Source: Acanthosepion esculentum (taxonomy: Eukaryota > Mollusca > Cephalopoda > Sepiida > Sepiidae). From it: 64,000 nucleotides of DNA. The stretch lies in NCBI GenBank assembly GCA_964036315.1, contig OZ038495.1:22759121-22823120 (forward strand), in the 5' to 3' direction. The notes under the pieces are model-generated. The model was not told the DNA's origin and made no database searches. It was given only the letters and a program-made list of their open reading frames with translations. The position numbers and the translations under genes are program-made. Below are positions 44,925 to 55,899 of the stretch, one piece after another. Position 1 is the first letter of the stretch, and every line of letters begins with the position of its first letter.

Positions 44925-45163
44925 GTATTATTTTAATACCTATACTCTAGCAGTGTGAAAAAAACCCGAATGAAACAATTTGTAAATAAAAATATATTTG
45001 AACAAACTGAAATTCAGTAAAAAAAGAAATGACTACAGACATCTGTGTTGGTTGAATATAATCAGTCAGCACCGTAATGGCTAGTCAAAAGAAAAAACAC
45101 TGACAGAGTAAATTAAGTAAAAATTTAAAAGGTAGAGCAAAATCTAAAAAACACAAAATCTAA

Positions 45164-45712
45164 AAAAACCTACCTAACAAGGTTTCACCTAATGGATTTT
45201 CAGTAGTACCCTGAAGATCTGTTAGGTGAAACCTTGTTAGGTAGGTTTGGTTTGTTTTGTTTCGTTTTACAGCATATCAACCTCAATGGGTTATTTAATG
45301 CTGACAACTTTTTTTTCCTGGTAATATTTTGTTTTGTCAAAAATCTATTTCCGGTAATATTTTTTTCTCAAAAATGTATAGCTGGTAATATTATTTTCAA
45401 AAATGTATTTCTGGTAATAGTTTTTTTTCTTCAAAAATTTATTTCTGGTAATAATTTTTTTTAAAGTATTTCTAGTATTAAAACATATTTTTACACTTTT
45501 ATAATGCTTTTTATCTCAGTTTCGGGGTTAACAGGTGCTGCCACCCTGGGTCAGGGTGAACCTGGGAACACCAGCAATTAAGAGATGGTTCCATGCTCCT
45601 CAAAACCTCCTGATCAGAGGCCTTGCTGTTAGATGTAGTTTATTGTCTTACCCTGGACGCAGATGTAGTTTATCATCATACCCAAGACGATTGTTAGGTA
45701 GGTTCTGGCTCA
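45164..45712 (+). mobile_element. GGTAATATT repeat with terminal hairpin
   Basis: A hairpin at 45168-45248 (ACCTACCTAACAAGGTTTCA and complement) precedes the body. The body is homologous to 16.74-17.23 kb: minisatellite TTTCTGGTAATATTTTT, then GAGATGGTTCCATGCTCCTC and a duplicated CTTACCCTGGACGCAGATGT-like block. The right end repeats TTGTTAGGTAGGTT from the hairpin in direct orientation. Confidence 0.7.
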
Positions 45713-45722
45713 CTAGGTTTTT

Positions 45723-45726
<4 letters not shown>

Positions 45727-45785
<59 letters not shown>
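45727..45785. repeat. (TA)n tract
   Basis: About 29 TA units. Confidence 0.9.
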
Positions 45786-45788
<3 letters not shown>

Positions 45789-46884
45789 TCATAAATGTTT
45801 ACACAAAATAAGCTTTGGAATAAAGATTTGTAAAAAATGCAAAAATACTTTTGATATACTGTAATATATTTTGACAATGCTATTTCATATTTTAGAAATA
45901 CACTAATATACAAACTGCTATGGGTTGGGAAATAGTCAACCACTTATCCCTGATAAAAAAGTCTGAGTGAAGAAGAAAAGAGGAACCATTCTATTTATTT
46001 CAATAAATTATCTGTAGCTATTGCGTCCATAATGCTATCAAAGAATTTATAAGTATTAAAAAATATGAAGAATGAAAAATTTATTCAAGCCCATGATACC
46101 TGCCTAGAGGATTGGCCACTAATTATTGATATTGTTACCAATGTAGCTTGTAAAAAAAAACCCAAAAAAACAACGTAAGTGATGGTATAGTTCCAAATTC
46201 TAGTAGTGGTGATAGAATTGTTAGTAAATATATTGGTGGTTGTATTAGTACATATAGTAATAATAGTAGTGGTAGTAATAGTACTGGAACAAGAATAGTA
46301 GCAACAGAAATGTAGTGATAGCCTGTTTGAAAATGGTGAGCCATCACAGAATAAAAGCAGGTTATTAAAATGTCTTGCTCTGATTAGGGACATTGTAGTC
46401 AATCTCTGGATTATTTTCAATGGAGTTAGTCACAATTCAGATCCTTTGAAGTGGTTCAATGAGTTCTTGTTACAGTCAAAGATGGGGAAGTCTTGAATAG
46501 ATGAAGAGGCTGTCTATACTTTTTTTGGAAGCACAAGTTCCATATTCTGGTTTGTGACGATTGGCCGTCTTCTCCAATGCCAAATAAAGAAAGCTAAAAG
46601 GAAATATTTCTTTTTGAAAGGAAGATGTGAAATGACGAGTGTTGACTGAAACTTGGATTAGTCTAATGTGATTTGTCGTATTTTCAATTGAATCTGATCC
46701 AGTATTATAGATTCATAGAGACACTGCTGAAATATATCTGCAGTAATGTTCCCTCTAACAAAGTCTTCATCAGTTTTATTTGAATTTCTTAGATGAAGTG
46801 TTTTCAAAAGTAATTTCTTTTACAAATTTCTCCTTCATCTTATTGCATATTCAATATGGTGCTTTCTGTGACCATGAGTCAGCT
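45786..46884. other. AT-rich DNA with imperfect trinucleotide stretch
   Basis: 46195-46310 is rich in TAGTGG, TAGTAA and GTAGTA words on the plus strand. No gene or element ends recognised. Confidence 0.4.
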
Positions 46885-47095
46885 GTTTTTAACCATTTTA
46901 CTCAAAACAAGGCAATATAGGAAGGCGTTACTGAGGGTGTAAGAAAATGAGAAAACATTAGTGAAGAGAAAGGACAATAAAAGAACAGACTTCAGGAAAA
47001 CAGAAGATGACAATTAATGTTGAGAAGGCTGGTGGGGGAGGGGTAGCCAGAATCCAGTAGAGTTTCATAGGCAAGATGTATGAAAAGATGGTGTT
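46885..47095 (-). pseudogene. LINE B 3' end fragment
   Basis: CAAAACAAGGCAATATAGGA and AAGGACAATAAAAGAACAGA match the minus-strand copy at 53.04-53.2 kb. AGAGTTTCATAGGCAAGATG matches the GAGTTCCATAAGTGAGAA part. Confidence 0.65.
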
Positions 47096-47237
47096 CTGGT
47101 TTAATTATTTATTCTTGTATAACCTTTTTCAGATTTTCAGATATGTCATTTAGCCCTCTTGACAACATTTGTTGTAATAATCACTGAAAAACCCTTTGAG
47201 TTATTTAGCTAGAAAGAGAACAGGCTAAAAATGTTTT

Positions 47238-47560
47238 GTGTCAGCCCCACTGTCTTCCCAAATGAGCAATGGTGAAAGGAAAAAGATCATTCAGGTCTTC
47301 AGTAATGGTACCAACATTTATAATCTGGCTTCCATTTTCAAAGTAAATTCAAGAACCATCAAGAGAATAGTGAATAAGTTTAAAAAAGAGGGAACAGTAG
47401 AGGGGAAAACTGGATCACAAGGTCACAACAGCAAGAGGGATCATCATTTCAACTTAGAGCTAAAGAGATCAATTAGAAAAGATCCAAATCCATCCATAAG
47501 ACGTTTAGCATGTAAGAGAGGAGTTTCAGCTATGACAGTCCAAAGAGCCAGAGGAAAACT
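47238..47560 (+). pseudogene. Tc1/mariner-type transposase N-terminus
   Basis: An open frame starts ATG 47238, or more likely at the internal MSNGERKKIIQVF at 47262. It shows two helix-turn-helix units: IYNLASIFKVNSRTIKRIVN, and NPSIRRLACKRGVSAMTVQR after a GKTGSQGHNSKRD linker. This is the DNA-binding half of a Tc1/mariner-superfamily transposase. The catalytic part is absent, because from 47406 the sequence is amplified as a 149-bp satellite and the frame runs into a stop in the second unit. Confidence 0.7.
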
Positions 47561-50500
47561 GGATCAGGAGGTCACAACAGGAAGAGGGATCATCATTTCA
47601 ACTTAGAGCTAAAGAGATCAATTAGAAAAGATCCAACTCCATCCATAAGACGTTTAGCATGTAAGAGAGGAGTTTCAGCTATGACAGTCCAAAGAGCCAG
47701 AGGAAAACTGGATCAGGAGGTCACAACAGGAAGAGGGATCATCATTTCAACTTAGAGCTAAAGAGATCAATTAGAAAAGATCCAACTCCATCCATAAGAC
47801 GTTTAGCATGTAAGAGAGGAGTTTCAGCTATGACAGTCCAAAGAGCCAGAGGAAAACTGGATCAGGAGGTCACAACAGGAAGAGGGATCATCATTTCAAC
47901 TTAGAGCTAAAGAGATCAATTAGAAAAGATCCAAATCCATCCATAAGATGTTTAGCATGTAAGAGAGGAGTTTCAGCTATGACAGTCCAAAGAGCCAGAG
48001 GAAAACTGGATCAGGAGGTCACAACAGGAAGAGGGATCATCATTTCAACTTAGAGCTAAAGAGATCAATTAGAAAAGATCCAACTCCATCCATAAGACGT
48101 TTAGCATGTAAGAGAGGAGTTTCAGCTATGACAGTCCAAAGAGCCAGAGGAAAACTGGATCAGGAGGTCACAACAGGAAGAGGGATCATCATTTCAACTT
48201 AGAGCTAAAGAGATCAATTAGAAAAGATCCAACTCCATCCATAAGACGTTTAGCATGTAAGAGAGGAGTTTCAGCTATGACAGTCCAAAGAGCCAGAGGA
48301 AAACTGGATCAGGAGGTCACAACAGGAAGAGGGATCATCATTTCAACTTAGAGCTAAAGAGATCAATTAGAAAAGATCCAACTCCATCCATAAGACGTTT
48401 AGCATGTAAGAGAGGAGTTTCAGCTATGACAGTCCAAAGAGCCAGAGGAAAACTGGATCAGGAGGTCACAACAGGAAGAGGGATCATCATTTCAACTTAG
48501 AGCTAAAGAGATCAATTAGAAAAGATCCAACTCCATCCATAAGACGTTTAGCATGTAAGAGAGGAGTTTCAGCTATGACAGTCCAAAGAGCCAGAGGAAA
48601 ACTGGATCAGGAGGTCACAACAGGAAGAGGGATCATCATTTCAACTTAGAGCTAAAGAGATCAATTAGAAAAGATCCAACTCCATCCATAAGACGTTTAG
48701 CATGTAAGAGAGGAGTTTCAGCTATGACAGTCCAAAGAGCCAGAGGAAAACTGGATCAGGAGGTCACAACAGGAAGAGGGATCATCATTTCAACTTAGAG
48801 CTAAAGAGATCAATTAGAAAAGATCCAACTCCATCCATAAGACGTTTAGCATGTAAGAGAGGAGTTTCAGCTATGACAGTCCAAAGAGCCAGAGGAAAAC
48901 TGGATCAGGAGGTCACAACAGGAAGAGGGATCATCATTTCAACTTAGAGCTAAAGAGATCAATTAGAAAAGATCCAACTCCATCCATAAGACGTTTAGCA
49001 TGTAAGAGAGGAGTTTCAGCTATGACAGTCCAAAGAGCCAGAGGAAAACTGGATCAGGAGGTCACAACAGGAAGAGGGATCATCATTTCAACTTAGAGCT
49101 AAAGAGATCAATTAGAAAAGATCCAACTCCATCCATAAGACGTTTAGCATGTAAGAGAGGAGTTTCAGCTATGACAGTCCAAAGAGCCAGAGGAAAACTG
49201 GATCAGGAGGTCACAACAGGAAGAGGGATCATCATTTCAACTTAGAGCTAAAGAGATCAATTAGAAAAGATCCAACTCCATCCATAAGACGTTTAGCATG
49301 TAAGAGAGGAGTTTCAGCTATGACAGTCCAAAGAGCCAGAGGAAAACTGGATCAGGAGGTCACAACAGGAAGAGGGATCATCATTTCAACTTAGAGCTAA
49401 AGAGATCAATTAGAAAAGATCCAACTCCATCCATAAGACGTTTAGCATGTAAGAGAGGAGTTTCAGCTATGACAGTCCAAAGAGCCAGAGGAAAACTGGA
49501 TCAGGAGGTCACAACAGGAAGAGGGATCATCATTTCAACTTAGAGCTAAAGAGATCAATTAGAAAAGATCCAACTCCATCCATAAGACGTTTAGCATGTA
49601 AGAGAGGAGTTTCAGCTATGACAGTCCAAAGAGCCAGAGGAAAACTGGATCAGGAGGTCACAACAGGAAGAGGGATCATCATTTCAACTTAGAGCTAAAG
49701 AGATCAATTAGAAAAGATCCAACTCCATCCATAAGACGTTTAGCATGTAAGAGAGGAGTTTCAGCTATGACAGTCCAAAGAGCCAGAGGAAAACTGGATC
49801 AGGAGGTCACAACAGGAAGAGGGATCATCATTTCAACTTAGAGCTAAAGAGATCAATTAGAAAAGATCCAACTCCATCCATAAGACGTTTAGCATGTAAG
49901 AGAGGAGTTTCAGCTATGACAGTCCAAAGAGCCAGAGGAAAACTGGATCAGGAAGTCACAACAGGAAGAGGGATCATCATTTCAACTTAGAGCTAAAGAG
50001 ATCAATTAGAAAAGATCCAACTCCATCCATAAGACGTTTAGCATGTAAGAGAGGAGTTTCAGCTATGACAGTCCAAAGAGCCAGAGGAAAACTGGATCAG
50101 GAGGTCACAACAGGAAGAGGGATCATCATTTCAACTTAGAGCTAAAGAGATCAATTAGAAAAGATCCAACTCCATCCATAAGACGTTTAGCATGTAAGAG
50201 AGGAGTTTCAGCTATGACAGTCCAAAGAGCCAGAGGAAAACTGGATCAGGAGGTCACAACAGGAAGAGGGATCATCATTTCAACTTAGAGCTAAAGAGAT
50301 CAATTAGAAAAGATCCAACTCCATCCATAAGACGTTTAGCATGTAAGAGAGGAGTTTCAGCTATGACAGTCCAAAGAGCCAGAGGAAAACTGGATCAGGA
50401 GGTCACAACAGGAAGAGGGATCATCATTTCAACTTAGAGCTAAAGAGATCAATTAGAAAAGATCCAACTCCATCCATAAGACGTTTAGCATGTAAGAGAG

Positions 50501-51040
50501 GAGTTTCAGCTATGACAGTCCAAAGAGCCAGAGGAAAACTGGATCAGGAGGTCACAACAGGAAGAGGGATCATCATTTCAACTTAGAGCTAAAGAGATCA
50601 ATTAGAAAAGATCCAACTCCATCCATAAGACGTTTAGCATGTAAGAGAGGAGTTTCAGCTATGACAGTCCAAAGAGCCAGAGGAAAACTGGATCAGGAGG
50701 TCACAACAGGAAGAGGGATCATCATTTCAACTTAGAGCTAAAGAGATCAATTAGAAAAGATCCAACTCCATCCATAAGACGTTTAGCATGTAAGAGAGGA
50801 GTTTCAGCTATGACAGTCCAAAGAGCCAGAGGAAAACTGGATCAGGAAGTCACAACAGGAAGAGGGATCATCATTTCAACTTAGAGCTAAAGAGATCAAT
50901 TAGAAAAGATCCAACTCCATCCATAAGACGTTTAGCATGTAAGAGAGGAGTTTCAGCTATGACAGTCCAAAGAGCCAGAGGAAAACTGGATCAGGAGGTC
51001 ACAACAGGAAGAGGGATCATCATTTCAACTTAGAGCTAAA
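47406..51040. repeat. 149-bp satellite derived from a transposase, 24.4 copies
   Basis: Unit starts at AAAACTGGATCA recur every 149 bp from 47406 to 50982: 24 full units and a 59-bp partial. Units are nearly identical, with few variants: GGAAGTCAC instead of GGAGGTCAC in units 18 and 24, CCAAATCC in units 1 and 4, and AGATGT in unit 4. The first unit is continuous with the transposase frame upstream. As 149 is not a multiple of 3, no long protein is encoded. Confidence 0.97.
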
Positions 51041-51178
51041 TACATTCTTATTGTTCAAAGTAGAGTCCAATAGTTTTATAAAAACCTCAGAGAATTCCAG
51101 TAAGATATCTTTAATCATTTCTCAGATACAACAATTCAAAGCTTAATCTAAAAATTGGACAATTTTGCTGTTATACTC
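51041..51178. other. Spacer after the satellite
   Basis: No match to the transposase or its possible 3' end was recognised. Confidence 0.3.
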
Positions 51179-51179
51179 A

Positions 51180-51228
<49 letters not shown>
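51179..51228. repeat. (TA)n tract
   Basis: About 25 TA units. Confidence 0.9.
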
Positions 51229-51230
<2 letters not shown>

Positions 51231-51334
51231 TATTTTTTGGCAAAATACAGGCTTTGTTATTGTCAGATCTAGTTCTGAATTGATTAATTCTTTGTGAAAT
51301 CTTTCAGTACTTTAAAAATATCAGAACTATTGAC

Positions 51335-51640
51335 TTGATAATTTTTCAATACCTGAAAAATGTTAGAACTGATCTGACAAAAAGTGATGCTTGGTGTCAG
51401 ACAAGCAGTAATCTAAAGCTTACAAATCTGGAGAGGAAGCCACCAGTGAAAGATGATGTTCCCTCAACAGCTGCATGTTTTTTTTGGGTTTTTTTTTTCT
51501 TCATATGCTGTATTTACTAAACGAGAAATATAATGCAGCAACTTTCTTGCCCAGGAAAAAAAGTTTTCTGTCTTTCAGTGCATCTTCAAACAACTCAATT
51601 ACTCACTATAACATTGTGCAGTAACATTGTGCTGATAGAT
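51335..51640 (+). mobile_element. RTE-like LINE 3' UTR-type fragment
   Basis: AATCTGGAGAGGAAGCCACC, GTGAAAGATGATGTTCCC, AATGCAGCAACTTTCTT and TTTCAGTGCATCTTCAAAC match 56.93-57.07 kb, where the sequence directly follows the LINE coding end. Confidence 0.6.
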
Positions 51641-51739
51641 TCTTTCTTTCTTTTCCTTCTTCTATGTGTGAAGTCCCTACAGGATGTTGGCAATCATGGC
51701 TCTCCACAATTTTCTGTCTCAGTAAATTTTGTCTTTTTG

Positions 51740-52640
51740 TTATCATCTTAGACCCTGTTCTGTCATTCATTTACTCAAAGTCACTATGTAGGTTATTTAC
51801 TGCTTTCATCTGTTATTCTTGCCTTCAAACTGTCCTGTGAGTATCAAATTTTCCAAGCCCTCTTTCCTCATTATACACCCTAGAAAATATCAACTCTCTC
51901 TTTCTGATCTTAAGTATAAGAGTCCTTTTTGTTTTCATTTTATATAAAACTTTATTTGTGTTCAGTCCATGGTATTCTCAGCATCCTTCTGTAGAAATAC
52001 AAGTCTCTTCTTCATCTGTGAGGAGATTGTCTAGCATTCACTGGATAGGAGGATTGACATTACATAACAGTTCAGTACTCTTTTCTTTGTTTCTAATGAG
52101 ATTTTTCTGTTACTTAATATTTTGCTTAACTTTTGGACGGCAACTTTTGCTATCCCTGTGTGCCCTAGTCACATTTTCCATCCTCTGTTAGAACACTTTA
52201 AATATTGTTATATTTATTTAATTTTGCTACCTCCAATTTGTAATTTTCATGTTAGGTTGTTCCTTTTGCTGACACCCATACATTCTTCTACTTCAAATGA
52301 TGTTTAGTCTCTTCTTATCGCTTTCCTTCACTACCTTCTGTAAGAGTTCTTGTAGTTCTTATCTGCTATCAACACTGTATCATGTGCATATCTTATGTTC
52401 TTAAGATTGTGGCTGCCAATAATGAATCCTGGTAGGACTTCTAATTCTCTCAGAATGGCCTTGCTGTATATAGGTTGAATAAATCCAGTGAGAAGACACA
52501 CCCTTGTCTTACACCTCTTTCTATTTTTGTACATTACTGAATTCATTTTCTATCCATATGCAGTCAGTTAGCTCTCAGGATAGGTTCTGGATTATTCTAA
52601 TATCCTTCCCATATGTCAAGGTTACCTAGCAACAAATCTG
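51740..52640 (-). pseudogene. RTE-like LINE, C-terminal half
   Basis: The minus strand shows the same protein as 3.5-4.3 kb. It has IWIENEFSNVQK, a YSKAILRELEVLPGFIIGSH segment and NIRYAHDTVLIAD (motif C YADD changed to YAHD). Further on are the decayed RRML and ERGLG blocks. Frameshifts and stops throughout. A mariner fragment joins its 5' side at about 52640. Confidence 0.75.
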
Positions 52641-53029
52641 AGTCCTGCTTCGGCCATTAATTATAATGTATTTGCTTTGAATTCTTAGAAATACAGAAAA
52701 GATTTTTCCTATTAGATTCTATTCATGCCAAGATGTTGAAGGTTGTTCTGAATCTAGCCACAATTTTCTTCATTTGAGATTCTTGTAATGAATTCATATT
52801 TCATCACCAGTGATTGGTTTATGCAAAAATAACTGTTCCTGTGTCAAACAAGAAGAGAAAGTAATTTTAGAAACTAGCTTCTGAATTTTTCTAAGACTTA
52901 TAAATGATGTAGTACAGTTAACTTTTTGTATACATGCTGTCAAGAGCTGAGCAAATTCCCAATACACTTCTAACATTTCCTCAACGTTGCCAAAAATAGA
53001 GTACCCAAAACTTTTGCATTAACCTATTA
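52641..53029 (-). pseudogene. Mariner transposase fragment
   Basis: The right end reads, on the minus strand, TAATAGGTTAATGCAAAAGT, a mariner-like terminal repeat. Inside, FLHKPITGDEI-IHYKN, KLWLDSEQPSTSWHE and NLIGKIFSV correspond to the VTGDEKW(I)HY, RRKSWVDPGQPSTS and NIHGKKVML blocks around the first catalytic Asp, which is still present as GDE. It breaks off at the LINE junction. Confidence 0.7.
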
Positions 53030-53040
53030 TCTTTTTTTAA

Positions 53041-53410
53041 ATCATTTCATCCCGAACAAGGCAATAAAGATGCAAAGATTCAAGAACTTACTGAGTATGA
53101 AAGAATATTTTAAAAAAAAAGTTATTAAGGAGAGAGAACAATAAAAGAACAAAAATGAAAAAAAAGAAGATAATGATTGACATTGTATTTAAATTGTTGA
53201 AGATTAAAATTGATTGGAAAACAAGAAGCTGGAACCGAGTTCCATAAGTGAGAAATGTGAGAGAAGAAACTGTTAGCATAGAACTTATGGTTACATCTTG
53301 ACATTTCAACTGTAAAATGATGAGACCTTGCTGCCAATCTAGTACTGCACTTAAATTTGTAAAATTTAGGTACCAAAGTGGCAAACTCATCGGAACAATT
53401 ACCATGAAAA
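53041..53410 (-). pseudogene. LINE B 3' end fragment
   Basis: The minus strand encodes CSTRLAARSHHFTVEMSRCN, SFFSHISHLWNSVPASCFP and LQQFKYNVNHYL, the LINE B C-terminus. The 3' end ATCATTTCATCCCGAACAAG starts at 53042. Confidence 0.8.
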
Positions 53411-53544
53411 TATTTATAGAAAAGGCCAAGGGAAGCTATATTATGGTGGTGGGAAAGTGAGTGAAGCCGAGATGCCAGGTCTCATTCTTAATTCATAAAT
53501 GAAACAAAATCTTTCATGATGCCTGGTCAAAGAAAAAGGGTGCT

Positions 53545-53990
53545 GGACTGCTATATAATGTCTAATCTTTGATATGGCAAGGAATGTTGGATAATTTTCT
53601 CACAGATGAAGAAGAAACTTGAAGCAACAGAGATGTGGCTCTTCTAACAAATGCTGAGAATAACATAGAGTATGGAAGGAATGGGGAGTTTTGAAGTCAA
53701 ATAAGAGCAACAAAGAATAGAAAGAGACAGCTGAAATATGTAAAACACATAATGAGGAAGGAAGCCTTGGAGAGTTTAATGGACACAGGGCATATTGAAG
53801 GTGAGAGAATCAGAAGAAACAGTGAGTAATTTATTTAATGAGTAAATGGATAGCAGAACAAGGGCCACAAAGACAGAGGATATAAAGAAGCATAAGTTTC
53901 TCTGAGGAACAAAAGACAGGAAACTGTGGAGAACCATCATTGCTTCTATCATGAAATAACATGGCAAATAAAAGAAGTTTACTGAAGAAG
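53545..53990 (+). pseudogene. RTE-like LINE C-terminal fragment
   Basis: AGATGAAGAAGAAACTTGAA, GAAAGAGACAGCTGAAATAT, ACACATAATGAGGAAGGAAG and GGAGAACCATCATTGCTTCT follow 4.12-4.49 kb in order. Several indels. Confidence 0.75.
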
Positions 53991-53999
53991 AAATTCACT

Positions 54000-54848
54000 A
54001 GAAATTTAAATCGGAACTATGAAAAAATTTTTTTTATAACTTGCAATTTTAGATTTGAACTCCAAATATATGTTAATGCTTCTTTTGTAAAAAGAAAAAT
54101 CTGAAATTGTTCTTTAAAAAAATTAATCTGCAGACCTCAACATCTCCAGTCCAATGCTCTATACTAACACAGAAATTGCAGTGCTTTTGGCCCTAAAAAT
54201 GACTGCTATATGATTCCAAATTTACTCCATCTTCTTTCTACCAGTGATTTATGCCTCCCAGCCTCTTTCTATACCTGATGGCAGTAACTCCAGCCCTGCT
54301 GAACATTCTATATATCTTCATTTAAAATATTCAACTGTCCCTTCAATTATCTGCAATTTGTACCATGTGCAGTGAGCCATTTCTTCAGTAAGCACTGCCA
54401 ATCTTTCCTCCATTTTCAGACTCTGATTCGGACTTTCCTATTTGGCTAGGAACTGGCACTGATTAGTTTCATTTATTCCAATTGGTATTCTTGTTTCTCG
54501 TCCTCTTTGTTGGGAGTCACTGGCTGATGGATATCAGTCATCTGTAGATCTTTCTGCTTTTTCATTCCATCAACAAAGTCAGACTCAATACATATCTATA
54601 ATAATATGTATAATAATACATGAAATAAGCTTCATCTCCAACAGAATAAAATGTATTACCTTAACTTTTTTTTATTTATAAAATTTAGCTCTTATATGGT
54701 GATGAGACTATAACCAATGATATCTTTACTTAATTTTTTTAAATAAAACATTGTCAACCATTATTATTAATATTATTATTATAATTTTTGTTTAAAATCA
54801 GAGGCAACCTAACATTTTCTATTTTCATAAAATGAATCCTGTGTTACA
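54000..54848. other. AT-rich DNA, nothing recognised
   Basis: 54150-54580 is less AT-rich, but I found no splice-bounded frame or repeat match. Confidence 0.35.
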
Positions 54849-55710
54849 GTTGAAATGGCTAGATGTAACCGTAAGTTCTATGCTAACAGTTTCTTCTCTT
54901 GCACTTTTCACTCGTGGAAATCTCTTTTTGCTTCTTGCTTCCTAGTCATCTTTGTACAGTATTTACATTAGTCGGACTATTGTCCTCATCTTTGTCGCCA
55001 TATTTGTCACAACATTTCGGCCGTTGTACGCTCCGGCCTTCTTCAGGTGGTTGGAATTTCGAACTGAACCCTTTATTTCGATCACTGGGGTAGACTGTTC
55101 TAGTTCCATGAGCCATGTTTGATGGATGTCTGTTATCAGTTATCTCCTGCTAATTTACCCTCTGAAAGTTCTCCACTGCCTTAACCGGGTATTGAACTCA
55201 CACTCTTTGGGTCTGTCACTGGATCTAACCAACGCCTTTATTCACTGTGCCACTGTGCCATGTGACAGACCCAAAGAGTGTGAGTTCAATACCCGGTTAA
55301 GGCAGTGGAGAACTTTCAGGGGGTAAATTAGCAGGAGATAACTGATAACTGACATCCATCAAACATGGCTCGTGGAACTAGAACAGTCTACCCCAGTGAT
55401 CGAAATAAAGGGTTCAGTTCGAAATTCCAACCACCTGAAGAAGGCCGGAGCGTACAACGGCCGAAATGTTGTGACAATTATGGCGACAAAGATGAGGACA
55501 ATAGTCCGACTAATGTAAATACTGTACATAATACCTCATCTCAGAAATATAGTCATCTTTGATCTTTAAAAATTTTAATGCAATGTCAATCATTATCTTT
55601 TGAATTTGTTTATTGTTCTCTCTCCTAAATAGTTTTTTTCTCATATCCTCTAATGCACAGTAACCCCATTGCATCTTAGTGGCTTTATTACCTTGCTTGG
55701 AATGAAATGA
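54849..55710 (+). pseudogene. LINE B 3' end, split by an inverted SINE
   Basis: 54849-54954 encodes MARCNRKFYANSFFSCTFHSW-type sequence (in part) and 55562-55710 continues with the 3' UTR (TTTAATGCAATGTCAATCAT, GTGGCTTTATTACCTTGCTT). Removing 54955-55561 restores the order seen at 58.06-58.39 kb. Confidence 0.8.
54955..55549. mobile_element. Near-perfect palindromic SINE, family I, 12-bp duplication
   Basis: Two family-I SINE copies lie head to head. The left is on the minus strand (tail 54955, head near 55250) and the right is on the plus strand (head near 55262, tail 55549). The arms are about 290 bp and differ at only a few positions. B-box complements and copies (TTGAACTCACACTC; GAGTGTGAGTTCAATACC) sit on both sides of the centre. 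TAGTCATCTTTG flanks the unit at 54943-54954 and 55550-55561. The right tail is full length; the left tail lacks about 23 nt. Confidence 0.92.
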
Positions 55711-55899
55711 TTAAAAAACAAAGTATGGTGATAAGATCTTTATTTATTTAAGTTTTTAAATAAAACATTGCCAACCATTATTGTTATTGACCATTAATTT
55801 TACTTTTATCTTTTCATGATTTTATTATGACTTTACTCAAGCTATTATCTGTGAATTGCTATGACATCTGTGTGAAATATCGTAGAGTAGTTGTCTGTT

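Noticed and set aside
46085..46420. 111-residue minus frame rich in Thr, Ile and Ser
   Set aside because: Comes from an imperfect TAGTGG/TAGTAA-type stretch of low complexity.
47406..51040. Regular direct repeats resembling a CRISPR array
   Set aside because: Units are contiguous 149-bp repeats without unique spacers, derived from a transposase gene, in a eukaryotic setting.
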